The notes beneath the pieces are model-generated. The model was not told the DNA's origin and did not search any database. It saw only the letters and a program-made list of their open reading frames with translations. From Cryptomeria japonica (taxonomy: Eukaryota; Streptophyta; Pinopsida; Cupressales; Cupressaceae), in contig NC_081408.1 of the NCBI RefSeq assembly GCF_030272615.1, positions 402,595,889 to 402,659,888 on the forward strand: a stretch of DNA of 64,000 bases. The letters are read 5' to 3'. Both the position numbers and the translations under genes were made by a program. Each line of letters starts with the position of its first letter. Position 1 is the stretch's first letter. Shown in pieces: positions 19,612 to 31,344 of this stretch.

Positions 19612-20983
19612 TGTTGAGAAAGTATGCCTCAATCTTACTAGTTGAAACCTCTCATAAAGGAATAGTTTGAGAAAGTTCAGTGTGACTGTTTCAGTGTCTT
19701 GGAGAAGTCAAGCGGAATAGTGATTCGGTGTGACCTTGGTGTTAGACAAGTCTCTTCAAGCAGTTCGCAGAGATCATTCTTCTTACCGATATCGTTGAGA
19801 CATTTGACGGGTCTTGGCACAGTTCAGTGTGACATTAGCTTTCGGTAAGATGGTCTAAGCAGTTAAATGAAGTCATGTTACTTCCCTGACAAAGGACGGT
19901 TTTGATATAACCTTAGGTGAGTCTTGGTGACATGCGGAATTTTGACATAACTCATGGTTTCGATATGTCTTTACTAGTAGTTAGCCAAACTTATGTTGTT
20001 ATGCGGACAAGGTCTATTTCGAAGTAGTTTTGGCAACGTCTTGGCGAAAATGAAGATTTCAGTGTAGCTTGGGGTTTTGGTAAGTCATCCGAAGGAGTTC
20101 ACCATAGTCTTATTTCATGGCAATAAGATTGGTTTTGTTGTAGCAATTGTTTGGTCTTGGCGATATCAGGGATTTCGGTGTGACATGAGAGTTTGATAAG
20201 ATGCTTCAATCTGGTAGTCGAAGTTATCCATTTTGTTGATGAAGACTATATTGGTATGACGGTGCTCAAGTCTTGGTGACAATGAGATTTTTGGTATGAC
20301 ATTTCATCTTCAATAATGCAATTCTTGGAAGTTGTCGAAATGAGATCTCTTGTCGATAACTTGTGAGACTAAGTGGGGACCACAATAGACTATTTTGACT
20401 CACTGAGTTGTCCACTGGTGATTTGTCCAAGCTAGAGGATTGGAAATTTGTTGTGAGTTATTTGTGTCTCTTCATCAGTGGTTGGAGCCATGGAAACTGA
20501 ATTGAACCATTTCTGAGTAGAGATACAAATTATCTATAGAAATGGTTGTAGAGATTAATCATGGTTTATTGATGATGGTCGATTGATAATTCGGTTGATG
20601 ATGGTTTATTGATGATTCAGTTAGATGCTAAATGTGATTAGTTGCAAAGCGATCTGAGATTGTGGTCTATGGATTGAATACAATCTGATGTTTGTAATGC
20701 TACATGTACAGAGACTAGATCAAAGCATGAAATTTGTATCTTGTATTTAATTTGAAAGTACTATAATACAAGTGACTTGCTTTGGTGTGTGGGTTTTTCA
20801 CGCGTAAGTTTTTCCCACGTGAATTCTGGTGTCAACTTTATGATTGTGATTTGTTGTTGTTTACTCTATTATTTATTTGGTGTGCATCTTCATGACTGTA
20901 ACTGAAATTGAAATACATCCCTACTTCTCTCCTCTAAGAAATTGACATTCTGGAAAGTATTTCCGTACTTTGCTTTCCTTACA
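19612..20983 (+). repeat. copia 3' LTR (about 1.37 kb; right end approximate)
   Basis: Starts TGTTGAGAAAGTA straight after the purine tract. The right end is placed at …GCTTTCCTTACA (20983) because it is a rough inverse of the start. The sequence near 20800 (GTTTTTCCCACGTGAATTCTGGTG) is the usual U5-like end of plant copia LTRs. The 5' partner is off-window, so the end cannot be confirmed. Confidence 0.75.
19680..20390 (+). repeat. six diverged ~116-bp tandem repeats in copia U3
   Basis: The anchor TCTTGG recurs at 19697, 19812, 19922, 20039, 20155 and 20271 (spacings 115, 110, 117, 116, 116). Units share a degenerate core, TCTTGGYGA followed by ATTTCGGTGTGACAT-like text and a TTGATAAG-like middle. 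Such repeats in U3 often act as enhancers; function here is inferred. Confidence 0.75.
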
Positions 20984-21319
20984 ATCATAAGAATTCAAAG
21001 AATATGGTTGATCATGATTGAGAATTACATGTTGAATTTATAGGTTTTTGAAATTTGAATCGATGATCGAGATTGATTTGAAAACACAAAGATCAATTGT
21101 GGAGGATCATTGAGACAATGTAGTTGGGAGATAATCGATCAATGTGATTGAATTGATTGCCAAGTTAATTTATTTGACTGACTTAATTAGTGGATAGGTG
21201 AGTTAATAATGATTTCTAAAAAGGTGCACTAACTGACTAGTTAGAAAAAGTGATTGATGAGTCAGAGGACAAGTTAGCAGTGGAACTAAGAGTTAGTTGC
21301 AGTTAGCCATTTTTCACAT
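20984..21319. repeat. LTR-like block A, left part
   Basis: AT-rich non-coding sequence with repeated GATTGAT/AATTGATTG motifs. It is interrupted at 21320 by a solo LTR and continues at 23857. The layout resembles block B (26550-27294): GATTGA-rich start, AGTTAGCCATTT, then ATTTAATTAAATAA-type sequence, then TTAGGTGTCTACA. Related LTRs of one gypsy family is the best explanation. Confidence 0.5.
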
Positions 21320-23851
21320 TGTTGGCATTGTGTTGTCATTGATGTCAACCAGTATAGGGTGGCAACAGGTATGGGAGATGTATGTGCAGTATTATCATTG
21401 ATGTCAACTGGTATTATTGTCATGAATGTCAAACGGCAGTATGTGAAGTTGAGGTCGACCGGTATGCAAGATAGAGTCATCGGTATATAAGATGATGATC
21501 GATAAGAACACAGAGTGAACAGGCCACCGCTATGTTAGTATGATGCAATCTAGCAGGACTCCCACCGGTAAATGATGTTGTCCCTAAAAGAAGAGAAGAC
21601 TGAAGAAGCAATGTTGCCTAAGGATTGTAGGGAAGTTTCATCTATCCAATAATAGGGATGTCACTCCATTAGCCAGTAGATGACATAGATCCTCCTCCAC
21701 CAATGTTTAGTAGTTGAAGTGTAGTTGTCTATTCCTCCCACTAAAAAGTGGTAATACCTTGCTTTTCTCACAACATACATGGCATACATCATGACTCTTT
21801 GGGATATGATAGTCAGAATAAGCAAAGGTAGGTGATTGGATGCCTAGACCGAATGACCAAAGTGGAAGATGAGGAAGTCTGGTCGAGATCTATTATGTAC
21901 ATCGGATCAACATGTGGATTCAAGATGTGTTGCTAGGACAGAGAAGGAAGAGCTGAGATGATGTGTTTGCCATCTTGGCAAACCGGTTGAGAGGAGAACT
22001 AGTCGGATGTAGATGAATCTCTACAGTTGCACACTTAGAGTTACTCAGGTTTAGATGGAGATTGTTGTTTCCACCGATGGAGATGATTGGAGGATTGATA
22101 GCATGAATTTATCAAGAGTCCCAACTGGTAAACAAGGATACCGGCATGCAGCAAAGTGTACTAAGAGACAAAAGTGAAGTGCTCTCAATTAGTTGAAGAA
22201 GCACATGGTGAGTCACCCTGGATAGCTGCTAAGAACCAGTATGTGTGATGACCGAGCTGACATGATCCACCAGCACAAGGAAGGTGAAGGCAATAATTTT
22301 AACCTGTAAGGAAAGATATACTAGCAGGGTTAGATAACCAGTAGGCAAAGAGGGACTGGAGGTATGAAGCATAGACCGGTTGTGTGTAATTTGTCGGTGA
22401 CCAAGTCAGACCGACTTAGTGAGCTAAGGTGGATGCCGAAAAAGGTGCCATGTGGAGTCAAAGTGGTGGACATGCATGCAGCGGTAGATGGAGTATGCAC
22501 CAACAAGGTATTTACAGAGTCAGTCGACATTAAATGCAGACCTCGTAAATCATGGGTTGTGTTGCAGAGGTCTGCAGCTCAAGGAAGGTCGAATAGAGGT
22601 GATTGATGGGATGCATCGATCGATGAAAAATTTCCAAGTATAGAATGAGGTTGGTGATGCAATCTATTGAACCATTTATGGTGATTGACCAAGTGCCTTG
22701 CCGATGGATTGTCTATGTTTGCTAAGTATAGAAAATGTGCCTTGGAAGAAAGAAGAGATGGTAGGTGATGTCTAATTTCTTGTAGGTTGTTTATCTTTGT
22801 GCAAAATGAGATCTGATTGGATCTGATACTCCTCATGATCAGTGGAAGAAACCCTAGAGCACCAATAGTTTGAAGTTACGTTTTGGCAGGAAATCTCGGC
22901 AATAATAATGGAGGCAGAAGACCGAATTTGATGATTCTTCCAGAAGGCATGATGTCAGTTGAATGAAAAGAGTCAATCTAACTGAGAGAATGAAACAACT
23001 GAGCATTTGGAGGTGTAATTGGTAAGAGGATTGAAAGTGGTTTAACCTGTAAGGCCAAGGCAACTAGTAAACTTTTACAGAGTTTAATAGTAGTATAAAC
23101 CGATAGGGTTTACACCGGTAAGAAGAAGGCAAAGAAGAATAAAGCATGCAGAGAGAGTGTTGAAGGAGATCCAACAAGGTGAAGGACAAAGAAAGGTTGA
23201 ACTAGTACTAAGGAAGTCACTGGTAACCAGGTGCAAAGACAGACAACCGGTAGAGCCTGAACTGGTAAGGCAACAGCAGCAAGCTAAGAAGAGAGTAAGC
23301 AGAGAGCAAACAAGGAGGAGGCAGTATCTCAAGAGATGGAAGTGAACCGGTAAGGCAGTGGAGTGTGAACTAGCAAAGAGGAGGTAGAGTGGAAGACAGA
23401 GAACATTACCGACAAAGCTGAGTAGGAAAAAAATCGGTAGAGAGACATTACTTACAGAGGTTACATAACTCATTTGTATCCAGGATTCAACTATTGTATT
23501 ATTTTGATATAATGTATTGTTGTCACTGAGTTGGAGCTCGAAATAGGGGTTGGTGCTCCTTGGGTTGGTGCCCTAAATGTTGTAACCGAGTGTTTCATTA
23601 TGAGGTTGGATTGGAGAAGTAGTCTCCAATGGCTCTTCTCACCGTGGTTTTTCCCATCTTGGGTTTTCCTTGTATATACAAGTGTCATGTGATGTGCCTT
23701 TGTGTGATTGCATTGTGAAGTCTTGCATTATCTCACCGATAGGTTTACTTGTGTTTGCTTTGGTAACCGGTACTCACTCTTAGGATCAAAAGGTTAAAGA
23801 GTTTGGAAACCACTGATTCACCCCCCTCTTAGTGGTACATTGCGTTCAACA
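21320..23851 (+). mobile_element. solo LTR, 2,532 bp, with CACAT target-site duplication
   Basis: Starts TGTTGGCATTG and ends …TGCGTTCAACA. It is flanked by CACAT at 21315-21319 and 23852-23856. The end region (ACCACTGATTCACCCCCCCT…) is the standard 3' end of plant copia LTRs. There is no internal region, so two LTRs recombined and left one. It is rich in ACCGGT/CCGGTA-type motifs. Short open stretches here (22330-23473) are not genes: they overlap on both strands and lack any known domain. Confidence 0.9.
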
Positions 23852-23856
23852 CACAT

Positions 23857-24341
23857 GTGATGTAGGAAAATGAAGAAATTAGCATTTCAGTTAATTTGGA
23901 GAAATTTAGTTTTCAAAATATGAGGAAAATTAAATTAAATTAAATGTGAGAGAAATGAAATTAAATTGAAATGTGAGGGAAATGGAATCAAATAAATTAG
24001 GAATTTTATTTAATGGAGAGGACATTATTAGCTAAATAAATAATTTGAAATAATTATTTAATTATGAGAATAAAGATCATTTAATTAAAGTGCATAAAGA
24101 GGATTATTTGAATAGTGAGATTATTTAATTAATATTAGAAGAACATTAGTTGATTAAATAATTTAAAAATACTTAATTATGGAGTTGGAGGGAAATTGGA
24201 ATTTTGAATTTGAAATGGAGGAATAATGTTATTTTAGATAATAAAGTTAGATTAATTAAATAATTATAATTATAATTAATAAAGAGGAATAATTATTAAA
24301 ATTGCCTTGTTCGTAGGTGCAGGACAATGTTAGGTGTCTAC
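23857..24341. repeat. LTR-like block A, right part
   Basis: Continuation of block A after the solo LTR. A/T-rich, dominated by ATTTAATTA and AAATAATT motifs, and ends GTTAGGTGTCTACA. GGTGTCTACA is a common gypsy LTR terminus (inverse TGTAGACACC), so the block may be read on either strand. Confidence 0.55.
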
Positions 24342-24889
24342 AATAACAATTAAATGTAGATTTCTTTGTAGGAATGAAGGACTAGTGAGAAGCATAAGGA
24401 GGTTGTTCACATGTTCATAGGTGTTGATATGATGAAGACAAATAGGATAATGGAAGTGATTGTATTGTATGAACGTTTATTTTTTATAATGCAAGTTTGG
24501 CCTCTCTTCTTGGTGGAGTTTTTTTCCTGCAAGGGTTTCTCTGCATAAATCTTGTGTTATGTGTTGATATTATGTTGTTGATTTATGCCCTATTGTTTCT
24601 ATATTATTCTAATGTTTAATCATTATTTATTTTCATTTTAAGTTCACATAAGATAGGTTTATTACACATGGTTTATAGGATAATTTTTGGCATCATAAAG
24701 AAGGAGTTAATCTTAGTTTTCCACAGCTAAGGCAACTTAATTTTTAGATTTACATATTTTCATGTTGCGGCTATCCAAGCCTTGTATCTCATCCTTTAAT
24801 TATTTTATTGGATAGATATTTTTCTTCACAATATTTAATATGGAACTCGTTTATTTCCTAACATATTTTTCCCATTTATATTGTCAATC
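24342..24889. other. non-coding, LTR-like debris
   Basis: No open frame of note. The stretch 24500-24560 (GTGGAGTTTTTTTCC, GGGTTTCTCTGCATAAATC) resembles a copia R-U5 segment, so this may be a scrap of another LTR. Nothing else is recognised. Confidence 0.35.
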
Positions 24890-25440
24890 CATATAATACA
24901 GTCTCAAAAGGTCTTCTAGAACTTGGTTCACTCTTTTATTGTAACCATCTATTTCTAGGTGGAAGGATGAACTTATATTCAATTGAGTTCATAGCATTGG
25001 AAAAAAGGATTTCCAAAGCCTTGAAGTCATATGTGCATCATTGTTTGAGATAAATTTCTCAATAACTCCATGTAATACGAAGATCTCTTGCATAGACCTT
25101 TTAGCTAAAATTGGAGACCCATTTGTTAAATTTCTTTGGATGAAATGTGCTAGTTGTGTGAGTTTTTCAACAACTGCAAAGATTATATTATGATGGATCT
25201 TGGGCATAGGTAAACCTTGAACATGATACATACTAATTACTTGTCACTTAACTAGCATGGTATATATCATGGAGATAATCTTGTTGGATGGGCATGTTTA
25301 TATTTAACTCTGTAACTTTCAAAAATATCTAGCCAAAAAAATGGTTGTGTCTTGCTTCATACCCTTCCAAAAGGATAATAGGCTCCTTAAAGGATGGGCA
25401 TAAATATGATTTGAGACCTCTAAATGATAAGTAAAATAAA
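24890..25440 (-). pseudogene. Ty3/gypsy (chromovirus-type) integrase fragment
   Basis: The minus strand, starting near 25440, reads a zinc-finger-like segment (HLEVSNHIYAHPL, then FWKGMKQDTTIFLARY), then GLPMPKIHHNIIFAVVEKLTQLAHF (where most integrases have DFI.GLP and VVVDRLTKLAHF), FVLHGVIEKFISNNDAHMTSRLWKSFF (second Asp region with SNNDA), and HLEIDGYNKRVNQVLEDLLR, where the catalytic Glu of TDGQTERVNQ is lost. Several stops are present. A dead piece of an integrase with no RT attached. Confidence 0.8.
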
Positions 25441-26549
25441 GTAAAGGAAATTAATTCCATAGTTTATTATAGAACATGAAAATAGGTAATGAAGAAGCAA
25501 TGAAGTTGGGAACAACTCAAAGAAGGTTCCTCTAAAGAAAACTATAGTTGGTAATAATGAAAGTTGTACTTGTTTTGTGTAGCAACAACATAAAGAAAAT
25601 GAGAAAATAAAGAAGACTAAAGGTAATCACCAAAGAAGTGGAAATATAGAAAAGAAACATCCTAAGTCACAATTGGGGTATTTCAAATTTTCTCGTGAAG
25701 GACATGGATTAGACTTGTAGAGAAGAAAAGTAGCGGCAACATGTGTTGAGGATGGAGAATAACACTAGAAGAGAGGAAGTGGAAAATGTGAAATTAGGAT
25801 AAATAACAAGCATGTGATCACCATCCCAAGAACCTTCAAATATCCATGAGTTTTTAATTCATAAATATTTCTTACCCAAGGTGTCTAATATAAGAGCATC
25901 CAAGTTCACTAGTGATCATGTGTCAACCAAAGAAAAATTCAAGTTCCTATTTATGTTTTGTTTAATTTCTATTAATTTTGCTAGTTTTTGTTTCTGGAAG
26001 ATTTTTTTTCCACATTTAAAGCATTATCTCATAGAGGGTCCTAATCAGTACATGTTGTTTATATTTGATGAAAAGAGGAGTAAATTTAGTGAAGTTATGC
26101 CAAAAGGAATATATCAAAGATTACACGGGTTCTCAAAATCCCAAGAACCCTTGATAGGTTCTTCTACTCTAGTTCTTCATGGGTTCCCAAGTGTTGAAAG
26201 TTCTTGTTCTTCCCCTTATTGTCCAAGGAAGCTTCAATACTTAGACATTCACAAAGTTCTCAGTAGATTGGAAATCTTTGACAAAGTGGTGCCAAGTTCT
26301 TAATAGAGGTGATTTTTTTAATAAAGGTTTGAAGGAATTTAAGTTGAAGGGGTACAGATGTCGATTCTTAATGGGGACAAAATTCTTGACCAAAAGGTCA
26401 CATAAGATAAGTATGGAGGAAGTTCCTATAGAGGTAGGAACCATCGATAAAGTGTTTAGTGGTGAGCTAGTAAGCTCTCAAAAAAGAGTGACCCCTAGGA
26501 TAAGGCTTCTTGTAGAGTTCCCAATGGTCTCTAAAATCTCAATTGAGTC
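25441..26549. other. unassigned sequence with two unrecognised open stretches
   Basis: A 140-codon open stretch (25881-26303, plus) overlaps a 112-codon one (26278-26616, plus). Neither has a recognisable domain, and both have compositions expected by chance in A/T-rich sequence. Position between the integrase fragment and block B suggests decayed retrotransposon sequence. Confidence 0.3.
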
Positions 26550-27294
26550 CTCAGAGCATGATAACGTTGATAACATCATAGGTGAACTTTGGAATTTTGA
26601 TGAACAGTCGAGATAGAAAATCAGTAGAATGATCAACAATGGAGTATTGTTGAGACAAGTTGATTGAGAGAGGATTGTTCATGTGGTTGGGGTTGATTGA
26701 TTAGTCAACTTGGTTGATTGGTCTATCAAAAGAAATGACTAGGTTGTTAACTAAATTGATTGGGAGTGAGGTGGATTGATTGACTCGATCAGAAAAGCTG
26801 ATTGGGAGTGCAACTCGAAGTCAATGGTAGTTAGGAGGAGGGAATAGTTAGCCATTTAAATACGTGTTTTAAGAGAATAAATAAAATTATTATTTTATTT
26901 ATTTTGGAGGAAATTGATTTTCGAAAAGGGATGGACAATTAAATAAATTAAATAATTTATTTAATTATGAAGACATACTAAATTAAATAATTTGGAATAA
27001 TTATATAATTGTGAGAAATTGATAAGAAGAGATATTTAATTAAATAATAAAGATTGCTTAATTAAAGGGGGAAAGGAGAGATTAATTAAATTATTTAATT
27101 AATATTAGAATAAAATAAGATAACTAAATAATTTTTAAATTTTATAATTATGAGGACAGAGGGAAATTTTGACTTTTGAATCCAAATTAAAAGAATGATG
27201 TCGAGTTCATTAAATAATTAAAAGTATTTAATTAATTAGAAGAAAAATTAGTAAAGTATTGTGTCATAGGCATTAGATCAATTTTAGGTGTCTA
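26550..27294. repeat. LTR-like block B
   Basis: Ends TTTTAGGTGTCTACA at 27294, the same terminus as block A. It follows the same order of landmarks: GAACTTTGGAATTTTGATGAACAG, GATTGATTG repeats, ATAGTTAGCCATTT, ATTTAATTATGA-type runs. Divergence from A is high. Blocks A and B with the minus-strand integrase between them could be the two LTRs of one old, internally deleted minus-strand element, but no target duplication could be placed. Confidence 0.5.
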
Positions 27295-28155
27295 CATTTT
27301 TTCCCTCTTTGGAATAATGCAATTTTGAATGTTGTTTCAAAGAAAAATCGTTAAAGGTTTTGCACCTATGTGCCCCAATGACAACTAGGTATTGTGGTGG
27401 CCCCTCCAGAAACTAAGTGATTTTTTTTTATTTGACATTCAATTTATCGACAACAAGCTCAGGATTCCTTGGGCATGTTCAACTAAGAAATCAAGATTTG
27501 TAGGGTCATCATTGTGAAGCTATGACAAGCATTTGGCATGAGAACCATCACACAGAGCAGGTGGAGGGCAAATGACACAAGCAGTGGGGTAAGTATTCAA
27601 CCTTATCATTTAATTTTATTGCATTTATTGGATGTTCATTATTAGCACCTAGGACTTTATCGAATGCATAATAATGCATTTGCATTCACATTTTATGCAA
27701 TTGTGGATCTTATGTTGCAATTATGGATTTTCTGTCTCAGCTATTAAGGATGTCGTATTTGACTGACCAACATGATTGATAATTAACTATATCATAATTA
27801 TGAAATTAAATATATTTCATTTGTTGAAATTATTACACATTTGTCATCAAGCCTATTGCATTTCCTCTTTAGGGTTCGAATGATAGGTCAATTAGGTGAA
27901 CTTGTCATTTGAAAGGTCAATTAGGGTTAATTGGTAGTCTACCCTAAGACATTGTGTGCATTGGAACTCAAATTTTCCTTCATGTATTGGGTACCTATGA
28001 AAGTATGCCTAAGTGCCTAACACTGTGCCATCAATTTGATGACGATAAGCAACAAATCTTGCATGTACTAGGTCTCTCCCATGTATGCTTCATGCTCGAG
28101 ATTAGGGTAAACTAAGTGTTAATTACAACACTTGCAGAGTTATGGCATTAAAAGA
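27295..28155. other. non-coding stretch before the PMD remnant
   Basis: No usable reading frame. It may be the leader of the PMD-bearing element, but I see no LTR end, primer site or promoter that proves it. Confidence 0.3.
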
Positions 28156-29830
28156 CCATCTTGTTCCACTTACCTAGTAGAGAGGAAATGATGACTTTAG
28201 AGGATGTATTATGAATTCTTCATATCTTGATTCATGGTGACCCGGTTGTATATGAGCACCAGTTAGGCATAACAACATTGTGCAGATTGTTTGAGTGTGA
28301 GCAAGTAGATTTGGTGATGATCGATGAATACTATGAGATACAATGGGGTACCATGGTAGGATTATATGATAGATTTATCATTGTTTTTAGTTTCAATGTG
28401 TTGGGTATCCTAGCTCTTGATAGAAAATGTCATGGGTTTCCGGTGGGCTAGGGTTGGGTGTTAGAGAGCATGATATATGACTGCACCATACATGCTTGGC
28501 ATCCTTGCATTTTAGAAATTCTCTATTATTAACTTTGCATTTAGTAGCTGACATGGGTGCTCAACCCATCAGATATGGGGTCAAATTATTGCATATCTAG
28601 GCATAGGATCACATTGCCATGTGTCAACCAATTGTGGATAGACATCTTGGTTTTGATATGTCATATATTTACATGTATTTTAGTGTAGTGACTCAAAGGT
28701 GGGTTAGACATACCTTATACAACTAACGTGAGCTGGATATTTTACAAAATTTTGTTTGGAGGATATATAGGGATTGCCTATGATGGGAGGATGACTCAAG
28801 TGTCTTCCCTATTATAAACAAAAGAGGTATTTGATAGGCTGGATGGTATAGAGCCAAGGGATTATTGACATACAGTTGTCTGGTCAGATCCTATGATAGT
28901 TTGGGGAGTAGCAGGGTATTCTTGATGGTACAACATAATTTTCTTGGTCTAGCAAGGAGGTGATAGATTAGGAGCCAATTATCACCCATATATTTCATAT
29001 GGAGAGTTTGATAGTTTGAGGCCAGCACAGTGAAGTTGGGGAGAAGATATTGCTAACGTTGGTACTACCCCATAGTATGAGACATGGTGGGTCACTCATA
29101 GGCCTACTCCCTTGATAGATCTAACCATCTCGATTGATGCAACCATTTGTAGGAGATACAGATAGGGACAGGAGTGAGGTGGAGGACTAGGTAGAAGTAG
29201 GGGTCGAGGGAGAAGAGTGTGCAGGTGATGGGGGAGATGGAGGGGATGGAGTAGATAGAGGTATAGGAGATGGAGGAAATAGAGGAGACAAAGGTGGAGG
29301 AGATGGTAGTGGAGAAGGGGATAGAGGATAAGGAGGAAATGATGCCCCTATTATAAGTGGTGGGTCAGTGCCTATAGCATAGGATGAGCCTATGAATGTC
29401 GAGAAGATATGGAAGACAAAGGAGGGAAGCATGAAGGAGGCTAGCTTAGGTGATTTGAGTTCAAAAGACTCTTGCTCTGATGGTGATGATAGGGGTTATG
29501 ACGTGTAGATGCATGATGTTACAAGGGGAGGATGTAAAGGAGATATTGAATCCTCAGGTTTTAAGAGTACAAGTCAAGACCCAGAGAAACTAGATTGTAG
29601 AGCTATGCACATAGGTAACAACTGCATTAGAGGTTAGGCGAGCATCTGACAGAGCAACATGGATAGCAAAGAAGGGTGCTTGGATAGCTGAGAGGAATGG
29701 TTTGATTGTGGCCCGAGATGTTTCTATTGTTAGGACACATAGGGTAGATGAGGCCTATCAGAGGTTTATTGCTTTTATATAGGATCTTAGTGTTCATGAG
29801 ATGACTTCCTAGATAGTAGAGTGTAATGCC
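28155..29830 (+). pseudogene. plant mobile domain (PMD, aminotransferase-like) transposon protein, decayed
   Basis: The conceptual reading from about 28155 gives FHLPSREEMMTLEDVL, stop, then ILIHGDPVVYEH, LCRLFECEQVDL, IQWGTMVGLYDRF and GILALDRKCHGFPVG, the usual progression of PMD proteins (FHLP.GE.t.TLEDV…). Later WSDPMIVWGVAGY and GANYHPYISYGEFDSL match the C-terminal part. A Gly/Asp-rich low-complexity tail follows (29200-29340, repeated GGAGATGGAGG-type codons), then a Arg/Ala-rich helical segment (29630-29790, AWIAERNGLIVARDVSI). The longest open piece is 28227-28451. PMD is found in plant transposable elements and in the MAIN/MAIL gene-silencing family; stops throughout argue for a TE remnant here. 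Confidence 0.75.
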
Positions 29831-31325
29831 CCTCTAGTTGCTTTTTTGTATTTCCTCTCCTTCATGTTGATTTGGTTACGAGTCTATGATTGTGCCATTT
29901 TCTTATGAGTGTTAACCTTTCTGTGGTACTTTGATATTATTTTAGATGTTGCATTTGATTTCAATGTGAGGCCTTGAGTGCCTAGCTTATGGTGTGATTG
30001 GATATATGTGTTGTATTTGTGTTGAACCGTTGATGTTCTAGATTGCTTTGTGATCATCATGATTATGATTTTGCATTGGGATGTGTGATTTCTTCTTGTG
30101 CCTGTTTATGAGGACCATGGTGTTATTAGTTACTACATATGTGTTTGGATGTTGGATTCGTCAGGAGTTGTTACCATATTTATGATGTTTTTATATTAAT
30201 ATTGATTCGATTAATAATTGGAATGTGACAAAACATATTAATCTGGTTGGTTTATTTAAAAGGTAATAAATCATATTTTCTGTTATTGTATTTATTTTAT
30301 GAAATTAAATTCTTATCAATATATTCATTTGATGATGCCATATTAAATTGATGAGATATCATGTTAGTAACAATGTTAATATGTGACCCCAGTCAAGGAA
30401 TATTAATGATGCTTTTAGTTTTATTATGTTATATGTATATGTATGCATAGGTGTTTGTATGTTTTGGTTGATGCAGGTACATAGCTTCAACTCCACCTGG
30501 CTCCACAGGTTTGAGCATGCTCATATCCCCGATGATGGTTATAGGAGATAGCACACTAGCCATTTATGTTACCCAGCCATAAGCCATCATTCCTAATTTG
30601 GATGATTCTCCTTTATTTTATTTATTTACACCTCCAATTACCAATTTAGTAATGTTTCGTTACCCCAATGCATATTTGTGAATGACCAATAAAGATTGTT
30701 TGTGCATAGTTAGTCATATGTGAATTATCACTATTATAGTGCATATATTAATGATATTTAAATAATATAGTGACAATTTAATATTTAATTATGAAATGTG
30801 GCTTATATGTATTCGATCTAATGTGGATTGAATTATTTCTTTGGGGGTATTTTGGGAGTAATTGGATTTATTTGTCCAATTTGATTTTTAATATTTTTAT
30901 CTTTTTGCTTTAAAGTGGGTTTATATTGTATTTTTGAAGTTCATTTTTGGGACTTAGTTTTTTTATCAAATTCGGAGCTCTCAAAACCCTACAATGGGAA
31001 ATTTGATTTGCTTATTGGAGGGAATTTCTTGGAGGAATTTTGTGGGTAGGAGCGCGTTGGATTCGCGTGGACGAACACTTGTTGCTACCCAGTTTTTCGT
31101 GAGCTCTTTCGAACTCTTTGGCTCCATGTTTAATTTTGAATTTCTTCAACTTGAAGGTGAGTTTTTTTATTGATTTATCTCTTGGTTCTCAATGAAATTG
31201 GGTGATTCTTGTTGCTATTAGTTAGCAAATGTATTTAGAACTTTCCTCCAATTTGAAATTTGAATTATAATAAATAATTGAATTTGATATGTTTTAAATT
31301 TTGAAATCATGGTTTCTCAAAAAGA
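29831..31325. other. non-coding stretch between PMD remnant and LINE
   Basis: A/T-rich with no supported gene. A short text at 30480-30580 (TCCACCTGGCTCCACAGG…) could be coding debris of the same element. Nothing else is recognised. Confidence 0.3.
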
Positions 31326-31344
31326 AATGTTGCCCAATTTTATT
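31326..31344. repeat. LINE target-site duplication, left copy
   Basis: AATGTTGCCCAATTTTATT here matches AATGTTGCCCAAATTTTATT at 39999-40018 apart from one A. It lies next to the LINE's A-rich tail (minus-strand AAAATAAAAT). Confidence 0.85.

Larger units (their letters stand above)
17704..20983 (+). mobile_element. Ty1/copia retrotransposon, downstream segment (RT, RNase H, 3' LTR)
   Basis: Continuation of the element at 1-1947. It holds the linker before RT, reverse transcriptase, RNase H, a short polypurine tract (19600-19611, AAGTGGGAGAA) and the 3' LTR. All frames contain stops. Confidence 0.92.

Noticed and set aside
22330-23688. Several 60-130-codon open stretches as possible genes
   Set aside because: They lie inside the solo LTR, overlap on both strands and have skewed composition from ACCGGT-rich repeats.
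25881-26616. Overlapping 140- and 112-codon plus-strand ORFs as a host gene
   Set aside because: No recognisable domain, no start context, and surrounded by retrotransposon debris.
29187-29432. Proline-rich minus-strand ORF
   Set aside because: It is the antisense of the Gly/Asp-rich tail of the PMD protein; the proline richness is a by-product of GGAGATGGAGG repeats.
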